Shown here piece after piece: positions 54,721 through 64,000 of a stretch of DNA of 64,000 bases (the stretch's first letter is position 1; every line of letters starts with the position of its first letter). The notes beneath the pieces were generated by a model. That model was not told the DNA's origin. It did no database searches and saw only the letters and a list, made by a program, of their open reading frames with translations. This DNA is from Tubulanus polymorphus (lineage: Eukaryota > Nemertea > Palaeonemertea > Tubulaniformes > Tubulanidae): NCBI RefSeq assembly GCF_964204645.1, contig NC_134028.1, positions 8,783,001 through 8,847,000 of the forward strand, in the 5' to 3' direction. Position numbers and translations under genes: made by a program.

Positions 54721-56490
54721 GCTGTGACCTTCGACCAATCATCTCAACGAGATCTCTTGAGATGATAGCCCGTAGCTGTGACCGAGTGGTCAGCGCGCCA
54801 GGCTCATTGTGATTTTTCTAATTATTTTCCCTTGAAAATAATTCAAATGATTTGTATAGAATTCAAACTTTGATTCAAAATGAACTAATTTCGAATAAAC
54901 GCAAGAAGTCTACTGGTTTTGTAAAGGTATCTCACAAGTGTTTTCTAGCAACCGTTGACTTAGTAACCGTTGCCATAGGGCGTTGACTGCAGTCATGGAC
55001 GAATACCGCCCAACCGTGGTACAGCTCGATGAGAGCGAAATCGTTCTGAAACGGAAAAGCCATTTGTGGAAACCCGAACGACAAGATCCTCTCAGCCAAT
55101 TAGGATACACAGTTTACGAGGTCATCGGTCAAGGTCTGTTTACGAAAGTCAAGAGGGCGCATTCGAGACGATTCAACAGAGATGAAGCTGTGAAAATCAT
55201 CGCGAAACAGAAAATAGCTGCAGAGTTTCTGTCAAAGTTTTTGCCACGGGAAATCTATCTACACCAGAGACTATTACATCCTCATCTGGCAAGATTAAGA
55301 TTTCCACCGAATCCTGCGCATCTGTTATAGGGAATATTTGCGTCGAATAGGACTTTGGTTTGGCAAAGTCAAAAAGAAATACCGGGAATACCAAAAAACG
55401 TCGATCTCTGAATTATTCATAAGATACAACAAGCCACGTTACCAATATCTAGTTTGGGCGGTCATTCCCGCCAAAATGATTTGTATCGAATTCGACGTTG
55501 AATCGTCGTGGCTTAAGACTAGACTTTATCCACAACATATCCAAAGCATATATTCATACAAAACACTATATATTTCCCGGATGAATATCTGGATAGATTT
55601 TTACCTCCTTGTGCGAGTTGTAAAAACTAACCGTATGGTTTCACCATCTAGTGTTATAATTTGACGTTACACATCCAAGATTAAACATACATTGACACAC
55701 TAATAAACTAGACAATCTTTCCTTCAGGTCCAGTTGATAGAAGCAGTTGAGACGTTAACCCATTTGTACCTATTGGAGGAATTCGTACCTAACGGCGATT
55801 TATTGGAATACGTAAACGAGAAAAGGAACGGGCACCTGAGCGAGGCTGAATTTTCTCTTAGATGAAGAATACAACATTAAGATTACCGGTACATAATTAT
55901 CTGAACTTAGCTATCATGATAATTTTAACTAATTAGCCTGTGAATGCGACATGTTGAGCGAAATTAAATAGAGGGAGTGGATAAGTGGGGAAACCCGAAT
56001 CGAAATATAATCCGCCAGTCCTATTAACAACGCAGCCATTTATGTGACGGAACTCATTTTCCACATTAGTATTCATTATCGGTTAGCTTTATTCCATCTT
56101 GGCACTGGATGTACGTATATGTATTAATCTGGACACCGTGGAACGTGTTGACTAAAATTTCTTACCTTTTCACAGTTTCCAGGCGCCATTTTTGGGGTAC
56201 CCGCTGGGTCCGCATTGTTGAATTTTTGTCCCTTTCTCCCTGTTTATTTTTTTTCCGTTTATATCTCTGGATTAGGTTAAGATAGAAGCAAAGTAAAATA
56301 TCGATGAACTCAGCTGATAATTAACTTTTTTGCGATATCACTCACTTATAAAGTTAGTGCAACAATGCGCACTGATATAGTTATAAACATTGATATCGTC
56401 TTCCCGATAATTCAACTTGAATTATTGCTCATCCCATTCAAAAGTTCGTAATTCTTACAAATTTCAATTTACATTTTTGAAGATTCCTGG

Positions 56491-56648
56491 ATCAATAGAC
56501 CATCTATATGTGGTCTTATATACTTTTTACCGTTTTCAATTATCTTTATTGGTTTGTAAGTAATTACGATCCAAACTTCCAAAACACGTTTTTGGCTACC
56601 CTGAAAGCGGTTAAAAGTATATAAGAGCGCATATAGATGTCTATTGTC
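56491..56648. mobile_element. MITE present only in the right arm
   Basis: Inverted ends CAATAGACCATCTATATG and CATATAGATGTCTATTG enclose about 155 bp. It is flanked by TCCTGGA on both sides, a likely 7-bp target duplication. The mirror site in the left arm (about 22300) has no insertion. Confidence 0.82.
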
Positions 56649-57311
56649 CTGGAAACATCAAAAAAGTAGATCAAAATTTGTAAGGTTTGAAAACTTACAC
56701 TCCTCCCTCAAACATTCGGCACTTAATTGACATGGCCTTAAACCCGAGACGTTACTCGATTAAAAGAAGCCTACAAAATTTCAAAAAGTGAACATCCAGA
56801 CTCTTTTATATACAATAAGTGAATACCTGAAGGTTGGGATCCCACACTGCAGATCGATACCTGTTGTACGTAGTAAATACGCCGAATAAGTATGTACAAT
56901 GATATTTTCTTGTCATTTGAATTCGAATAGATTTTGGATTAGCGCGTCTTTCAAACCGGACGGAACACTGTTCGACACCTTGCGGCTCCTACGTGTACGC
57001 AGCACCGGAAGTGATGGGTGGAGAGCTCTATGACGCGTATAAGGCTGATTTGCGGAGTTTAGGTATAACGATACACGTGAATTCGAAACTATTTCGATTT
57101 ACTCTGGCTATTGTTTCGAGAATTGTGGAATGCATTCTTGTATCATAGTTAAAATAACACCCATAAGCAATTATATTTTGTCATATTATCGGGACCAAGC
57201 AATTAATTCAAATTAAGTTAAGCCCAGGTAAAGTAAGTGCGTGTAAACCCACAATTAATGGACCGGTCCAAAGTTAGTTTCGAGCTGCTAAGTGCGATCC
57301 TCGCACGGTAA

Positions 57312-57619
57312 GGGTTACCGCCTCGCATACACATCTGATGGCGCAGCATTGAACATCGAGTTATTCGTAGTGAATTTCTCTAGAATTGTAACAGCATTCT
57401 TCCAAATCCGCATACTATCATTAAATGTGTCATCGAATTCGTTTCATTTTCTTACCCAGTGCACGTGCATGACATAGATTTCACTGAAAATTGATTTATT
57501 TATTGGGAAAAGTCGAATTTAGCTGAAATGTAAAAGTAATTGATGTGCAGTAAACAATAGCGAACCTAGCGGATCTTTGCAAAATTCTCGTTTGCCACAG
57601 TTACGGCGCCGGTAACCCC
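57312..57619. mobile_element. GGGTACCGGCA-family MITE, mirror of 21262-21569
   Basis: Same element and position as in the left kinase copy, with termini GGGTTACCGCC and GGCGCCGGTAACCCC. Confidence 0.75.
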
Positions 57620-58708
57620 ATTCTATCAGCGTCTTTTATCACAACATTTCGGATGCGTTGGCTCAGACAAGAAAAGGATAACTTTGTTCTAATAAATGAG
57701 CATACGAATTACAGGTATATCTGCTTGTACACGATGGTTTGCGGATGGTTTCCATTTTCCGATATGGATTTATCAGTTTTGCGCGAATCGATGACCACTC
57801 ACAAAATTTGTTTCCTTAAAACGGTATCTCAAGGTAAATAACCGAGAATGAATCTAATTTGATGTACGTGTGTAGACCGCATTTTAGTGAAACTATTTTG
57901 AAATGTAAATAAACAACGGAGTTGCTTGAAGATCCGTATTGAATGATATGATTCCCAAAAAATTGAACATAATTTTGATAAACCCATCATTCCAACACTG
58001 ATTAACGGAAAATTCTTTCATCTACAATAGAATGTAGGGATTTGATTCTGTGTCTGCTAAGCGTAAACCCACAAGATCGACCTATGGTAACTCAACTCAA
58101 TAGATTTGAATGGATGTGTATGACTCTACCGCAGGAAAGCGACTTGGTTGTTGCGGCACCATCTACACGGGTAAACGTTACATAACATAACCTAGCAGGT
58201 AACAGAGCATAGCATAACATGAATATAACATGTATTCTAACATATCGTAACATGAAAGGTAAGATAGCAGGACTGGTAAACTTAGCGCTTTGACTAAAAA
58301 CCCATCGCTCTCCTCCCCTTTGCCAATATTGCCTCATCAGGACAAACTTGCAACTACTGTGATACACATACAGATAACATAACTTACGTAATCATGACAT
58401 AATAGGTTACAAAACATGTACATGGACATGGGCATCGGCATGGACATGGATATGGACACGGATGTGGAAATAACAATTCTTATGCCAACATCCTTGCTTG
58501 TTACGGCCAATTTATTTCAGCGTCGAACTTGCATCGTAGTCGAAGTGGAATTAATATAATGTTAGATGAGGCTGAACACGGATTTACTTGCGATCAACGG
58601 TTAAAAGAGCGACGGTCAACGCTCGTTTCTGACGTATTACACGCCGTTGCACTGAAACATTGGTATGTATCGACTGGTGGTCACTTTTAATTTTTCTTGA
58701 TTTTTAGT

Positions 58709-59008
58709 GGGATACCAGCAACGCTATAGGCAATAATCCACCGGATCACTAGTGGCTCTGGGTTTCCTTCTACATTTCTATCAAATTCGAATAATCGTCT
58801 TTTTTCGTTTGTAAGTCAATTTTTAGTAGATCTATACCATAGAGTGAGTGAGAATTTGAGTGCCGATTTAACATCTATCCGATGACTCGTTTGATAATGT
58901 TCGGATTTGGAAGCCTAAATATCGAGTTCAAAATCGTTGAAAATGAACTGATTTTTCACTACCAATAACCCAGTGTTTGTTGCGCCATCTTGTGAGTGCC
59001 AGTATCCC
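58709..59008. mobile_element. GGGTACCGGCA-family MITE, mirror of 19850-20183
   Basis: Termini GGGATACCAGCAACG and GAGTGCCAGTATCCC. It is shorter than the left copy through internal indels. Confidence 0.75.
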
Positions 59009-59539
59009 AATCTTGAATCACTGAGTTGTTACAGTATATCGCGATGTTGCACCAACTTGATTTTTTTTTGGTCTCGGGTATAGCTACTAGATCTTTCTTC
59101 GAACGAACATTTCTGTTTTTTACGCAGTGAAGAAGCCACGTCTGATTTCGATCTCGGTGATCCCGCTTCCTCGATCGGAGTTACTGGACCCGCCGGTCGT
59201 CGTCTGAGCGTCGCCATAGCTACCGAAGTGAATGCGAACGAAAAATCGTGGGCCGTTAACTGCGATGTAGGCGGCGCCAGCGGGCGAAAACCGAGCATAG
59301 CACCGCGAAAGCAAAGTATCGCAGCGCATGCGCGGAAGGGAAGTATTGTACCGGGAGGAGACCTGCGAAAAGGGAGTCTTATCATTCAGACTTCCCCGAT
59401 GGTAAAAGTCAACGACGCGGTCACGACAGCACGGGATCCAATCAGAAGAGCAAGTTTGTCCATCGAAAGCAGTGCCAGAAAAGGTAAGTTTTCAAGACAT
59501 TATAAACTAGATTATGGGTCCTTCGATGAAAGAACTATA

Positions 59540-59760
59540 TAGGTAATATCGAGGGTTTTGTGGAAGATTCCGAATCGATGTCCGCTCTTGAGATTCGTTT
59601 CCTTAAAACCGTTACCGTAAATCATCGAGAATGGATCTGTAAAAGAAAAACCCAACGCTCTCCTCCCCTTTGCCAAGTGCCTCATCAGGACAAACTTGCA
59701 ACTACTGTTACAGATACATATACAGATAACATAACATCGGTAACATAACGTCTTCGACAT
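59540..59760. repeat. Shuffled fragments of kinase exon 4 and intron sequence
   Basis: ATTCGTTTCCTTAAAACCGT and flanking bases match part of kinase exon 4, followed by TGCCTCATCAGGACAAACTT, which belongs to the intron near 20560 (right copy near 58340). Both lie out of order between pseudogene exons 7 and 8, so this is a secondary templated insertion. Confidence 0.7.
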
Positions 59761-60447
59761 AACGTCGAAAAAACGGTTTTTTCTTCGTGAAAAAATGTTT
59801 TCTCTGTTTTTTGTTATTCCGTGTGTCTTATTCCGATTGGCTTTTCTCCGCAGGAAAGTTGATGTTTCTTTAAACGTGCATATTAGTTTTGAAAATTTCA
59901 AACTAGGCAAATGGCAGACCGATGTTAAAAGTATCCTACTTCGTGTTCAAATATTCGACAAATTCATTTTTTATATCCAGATTCATCGGCGGCCAGTCCG
60001 ATCAATCACCGCAGATTGAGCATGGCCGCCTCCGGGAAGACGCCATTAAATTCGTATCGTCGCGGAACATTAATGACATCGATTACAGACAACAGTCCGC
60101 GTGGTTCCCACACCAGCATCATAGAATCCGTCCAACCTAACGCCGTGCCGGAACATGACAACTGCGAGAACGAACTGCGGCAAGTGAGACATTCGCTCGC
60201 CTCCAAAGTAGCCGCGAGCGCCGGCAACGAACGACGCCGTTCGAGCATCGCTCAACAGCGGCGCAAAGACAGCCACGAACCGACCGTGAATCCGACGACC
60301 GTTGTTCGAATCCAGGTCGATCCGAAAACGCGCGAGTGTATCGATAAATGGAAAGCGAAGTGTCAGGCGGTCGTCCAGTCGGCACCACCCGGGGAACAAA
60401 CTCAATCTGAAACCGACGTTAAATCCGGCAGTTGGGTTATCGTCTAA

Positions 60448-62690
60448 ATCTAGCCGTTCACACAAACCGGATCAATCCTTCTCAGTTCCACCAGTAACTT
60501 TCTCCCAAGAAAAACACTTACACATATTCGTTTGCAATAATATTTCATTATTCTATATTTACTTATATTTAACATCAAACTTTTTTCGTCAACAGTTCAA
60601 AAATAGATTGAGATAATTATTAAACATGTTGTTTCTAAATACATCAATAGTTATGAGAATGCACGGTTGCACAGTTTTTAGTCGAGGCTAAAAAAACTAT
60701 CGACGCCAAGCTTCTCCTTTCTGTTGCGCTTAAAAGTCATCCCAGTCGGCAGCTTATCTACCCTGTACATTACTTTTTACCAAAATCATGATCATTTTTA
60801 CCATAACAGACCCAACGAAAATAGAAATGAATTGGATTACTAATTGTATTGCACGTTATAAAATGACCCGTTCGATTAGGAGAAACAAGGTATCATTCTT
60901 AGCCTTATTTCAAATTTATTGTCTCAATTCCATTTTGAGCTCAATTCAATTCCAATTAAATTTTTCATTTAGCTTTTCAACTCTAGTCTAATTTCAACCC
61001 ACAACTACACTGAATCCAGGGCCGAGTTCACGGCGTAAATTCATGGCCAGTCTTTGACCAACTTTGTTCTATAGCCAATCATTTTCAACCAATAAGAGAA
61101 ACAGAAATGTATAAAACTGATTTACTTTCAACCAGGATCCCGTTTCCCGAAGGGCTGGTAAAACCCATTTTTGGATAAATACGACGCCGAGGTTTGGCTT
61201 TCACTTCTCTGGTTAAACCGTGGTATTAATTGGTGATAATCAAGAGAAAAACTAACGAACCAGCGCCAGGGCTGAATGTCCGTTACGTCCTTCAATTATT
61301 TTTACGATCCTATTTCAATCATTCCACTACTGATTCAGACAGTGCGGAATAGTTGCACTCGAATCTCAAACTGGGCCTATTTTACAATCAACATTTCAAC
61401 TTATTTCAACATTTTATATCGTATGTAAGATTATGTTTGTTATCCAAAACACAAACTTGTCCCCTCCCAAGAATAGAACGATAACGTGGAGGTAGACTAT
61501 CAAATAATGTGACCTTTTCGAAGGCTAAGAAATTGATACCTCGTTCCTCATTTCTTTTGAGCTAATCGTTGACCCAGCCAGACGCCTTTCTACCCTGTAC
61601 ATTACTTTTCTTTAAATCATGTTCAAGCTAGCCAAAACAGACCCGGCAGTTATAGAAATGAACTGACTACAAATGTTATTGAAGTTTTTACAAAAGTGAC
61701 CCGGCCGATTAGGAGAAACAAGGCATCATCCCGGAACTGGGTCAGTGTACCTACCCAAAATATATCAAAGACTATATCTCAACGTGCGAATTAACCCATT
61801 TGCTAGATTACCTCAAATCTATAAGTGTCTTGAATTGAAACTTTAAGAATATGAAAAGGGAAAATCAGACTCCCCTTACACAACTGTTGAGGTTTTGTAC
61901 ACAAATGTTACCAGGCTAAGGGTGAAATGAAGAAGCCATTTGTCTTTAATATAGCTTGGTAGGTTCGAGAACGGGTTCTCGAGACTCTGCGATGTTCGTG
62001 AACACTTTTCGTAAACGCAGTTTTTCAAATACAGCTGTGTTTAAATCCAAATACTTCTGCAATTGACTGCCTATAACTCAATTGAAGAAAAAAGCAACAA
62101 TTTCCAACTAAAACTAAGCGAGTAGTTACATTTTTATTACCTCTTTTCAAGACTGAAACTGAACAGTTTTGAAAACAGTTCATAGAAATGAGTCGGATAT
62201 CACTTCTCTCCATCACTTCACTACTTTCTTAATATACTGTGGGGTTTTTCTTGATACTTTTTCTTCTACCAATCTCGCAAGAAGGCCGTATTGAGCGATA
62301 AGTCTTTTTTTCGGGGACATGTTCATAACAGCGCCGAGAAATTTGAAATATCAAGATACAAAAAGAGAGCCATTTAAGATTCCAGTTGAAATTAAAATGA
62401 ATATGAAATGTTCTACATTTTAGCAGAGTTTCAACCCTTCCTATATAATTGTATATTTTTAAAACTGATGCCGGTCGACTGGCTGGTGGAATAAATAACC
62501 ATCATTCCAAGATGAAACCTCGTCGAAACATCATATTAAATCGCGTCCACCACGAGGGCCCATCATTAAATGAACGTATAAGTGATTGGTAATGTAATTA
62601 GCTAATGAGATCTCAGTGGCCAATTATCATCAGCTGCATTTCAACTGACGCTTGTTACTTACACAGATGTTTCACTCGCGATACTAACCA
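60448..62690. other. Intergenic DNA of the right arm
   Basis: Mirror of 16.7-18.6 kb, including the diverged pair of TTAGGAGAAACAAGG repeats near 60.88 and 61.70 kb. No gene is seen. At about 62445 it passes directly into the mirror of 4575, which marks the junction where 12 kb of the BAIAP2-like gene is missing. Confidence 0.6.
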
Positions 62691-62756
62691 ATTTCAGACC
62701 ATCGGCTCTGAAATCTTCTAACTTCACTTGTCTTTCCTGTACGATTAGCTGTTGCT
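62691..62756 (-). pseudogene. Isolated I-BAR exon of the BAIAP2-like gene
   Basis: Mirror of 4254-4319: 22 codons still open, with acceptor TTTCAG and donor GTTAGT kept, and one residue changed (QQL for QQQ). The next exon is absent because of the 12-kb gap. Confidence 0.9.
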
Positions 62757-63512
62757 GAAACGTAGATGAACGGTTCAATGTATGCGTAAGTTCAATGATC
62801 GCGATCAAACGCAGTGAAAATATGAAAACCGACGAAAATCGTGCGTGCAGTCATGACGATTCAGAAAGGGGAACCCGAAACACCGGCTATCCCACCAGAT
62901 GGCGTGACGAACCGGATTTCTAGACTCATGAATTCATATATTATCACAGCACCAACCGAATATACAATATATTCGTTCTTCTACTCAGATATCGGTATAT
63001 TTTTCTTAAATAATTGATTCATTCAAGAGAAAATTTCATTCAGTTTTAATTGTATTGTAGAAGAAAACGAATGTGTAAGACCGACTATCTACTAGCGACA
63101 CATGGCGGATCCTCGCCTGCCATACATGGAATCTTCGATTGCCACAGTAGTGGTGCGGATACCCCCATTGAAAACAAATCATTCGAATCATTTTTAAAGT
63201 TTGAAATTAATCGAAATTGAATATCTGCAATTCAATTATTATTGTCCTTTTTAGCACTGTATATGATACATTTTCATATCACTCGTTCTCATAATAAGCA
63301 TTTCATATAATATAAAACAAAATTTTTCAGCATTCATACAAGTCATACGTATAGTTATGCAGATGACGCATGTAATGGAAATCAATTTATTCAGGTTTTT
63401 AACACAAGATAGCATAAGACTTAATATTGCTGCATGTGCCGAATGGAAATCACGAAATTATATATCTCTGTTTATTTAATCGAAAGAAGAGAAAATTAAC
63501 AGTAGAACGCAC

Positions 63513-63541
63513 TTGAATCTCTTTTGCGTCCATTAAACCAC
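63513..63541 (-). pseudogene. Last bases of the preceding I-BAR exon
   Basis: Mirror of 3426-3454 (GGTTTAATGGACGCAAAAGA and on to the GTGCGT donor). The rest of the exon is missing, replaced by a direct join to the mirror of 2425. Confidence 0.85.
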
Positions 63542-63689
63542 CACTCCATTATTGCCACCACTCCTTATCAGGTGCTACCAACTATCAGGTAAGTACTTCG
63601 ATAAGATAATATTGTATTGTTGCAGAATCATTTGTCAGGTGTTCTCACGGTTGTCCGGCTAATTACTAAACTGACCATATCATCTCACC

Positions 63690-63782
63690 ACTCTGACCAC
63701 CGTCGATATCAGATCCTCTGATGCCCGATACCACTGACACCTCTGACACCGTGACACCTCTGACCACCGTCGATACCAGATC
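63690..63782. repeat. TGACACCTCTGACC minisatellite at the outer arm end
   Basis: Units TGACCACCGTCGATACCAGA and CACCTCTGACAC, the reverse of those at 42625-42775. Confidence 0.85.
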
Positions 63783-63798
63783 ACACCAGTATATAATC

Positions 63799-63990
63799 GG
63801 TTATATACTGGTGTACCAGAACACCAATTCAATATGGCGGCTATCGACGGATTCAGTGGCGCCACCGTACTACATTCGAGAGAACTTGCGTTGTGTCGGC
63901 GCATGTTCTCTCGGATGTAGTACGGTGGCGCCACGAATCCGTCGATAGCCGCCATATTGAATTGGTGTTCTGGTACACCAGTATATAACC
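63799..63990. mobile_element. 192-bp palindromic MITE
   Basis: Arms of about 87 bp, beginning GGTTATATACTGGTGTACCA and including GGCGCCACCGTACTAC, are near-perfect inverted copies around a loop of about 18 bp (63886-63903). A separate short palindrome CCAGTATATAA/TTATATACTGG at 63787-63812 overlaps the left end and may be left from a neighbouring or nested copy. Confidence 0.9.
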
Positions 63991-64000
63991 ATCTTTTCGC

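Larger units (their letters stand above)
54995..60447 (+). pseudogene. TSSK-like kinase pseudogene
   Basis: Mirror of the left kinase: exon equivalents 54995-55288, 55728-55888, 56931-57062, 57715-57833, 58031-58170, 58521-58662, 59128-59483 and 59981-60447. Damage: the exon 1 donor GT is changed to GC; Val64 just before the VAVK lysine is Glu; exon 2 lost 86 nt, removing the HRDLK catalytic loop and shifting the frame; exons 4 and 5 each gained 2 nt; and a conserved Trp after APE is Arg. Exons 6-8 keep their length and open frames, so decay is recent or the 3' half is still transcribed. Catalysis is impossible. Confidence 0.92.
50780..63688 (-). repeat. Right arm of the inverted duplication
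   Basis: Reverse complement of the left arm, shorter because it lacks the equivalents of 2426-3425, about 4580-16720, about 23190-23895, about 25120-26100 (most of the GPCR) and the (TA)n array. It has its own insertions, for example the MITE at 56491-56648 and shuffled sequence near 59540-59760. Genes in this arm are broken, except that it supplies the first exon of the complete DEG/ENaC gene. Confidence 0.93.

Overview
This window is from an intron-rich animal genome. I see GT..AG introns, several microexons, degenerate non-LTR and Penelope-like retroelements, many short inverted-repeat elements and many minisatellites. The gene set (I-BAR/SH3/WH2 adaptor, TSSK-like kinase, DEG/ENaC channel, carbohydrate sulfotransferase) fits an invertebrate bilaterian, perhaps a marine lophotrochozoan; I cannot name the species. 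All exon joins below were made by hand from splice sites and codon phase.

Layout. The dominant structure is a large, imperfect inverted duplication. The left arm is about 2279-29400, the right arm about 50780-63688 (reverse orientation), and a 21.4-kb single-copy spacer lies between them. The left arm carries an apparently intact BAIAP2/IRSp53-like gene (+, 3.3-14.7 kb, 5' end outside the window), an intact 8-exon TSSK-like kinase (-, 18.6-24.5 kb), a GPCR gene cut off in TM7 (-, 25.4-26.3 kb), a DEG/ENaC exon relic and an orphan first exon of a DEG/ENaC gene (+, 28965-29086). The right arm holds degraded copies of the same items: about 12 kb of BAIAP2 is missing, the kinase has lost its catalytic loop, and the GPCR is reduced to TM1.

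The spacer carries a 3-exon carbohydrate sulfotransferase (+, 31.9-39.9 kb) whose 6.8-kb first intron is full of transposon debris, a 5'-truncated Merlin/IS1016-type transposase (-), and exons 2-9 of a DEG/ENaC channel (-). Exon 1 of that channel lies just inside the right arm (51094-51215), so the gene straddles the arm/spacer junction. The same exon, with the same donor and phase, lies at the mirror position in the left arm. Recombination between the arms that inverted the spacer would therefore rebuild the channel gene with the other first exon.

Main points to follow up: (1) the two-ended DEG/ENaC gene and predicted flip-flop inversion; (2) a predicted helical insertion of roughly 450 residues in the DEG/ENaC ectodomain; (3) an 819-bp foldback element built of 84-bp units full of E2F-like palindromes; (4) nested and arm-specific MITE insertions that date events. 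An assembly join of two haplotypes is a real alternative for the inverted structure, but gene decay in one arm argues for a paralogous duplication.
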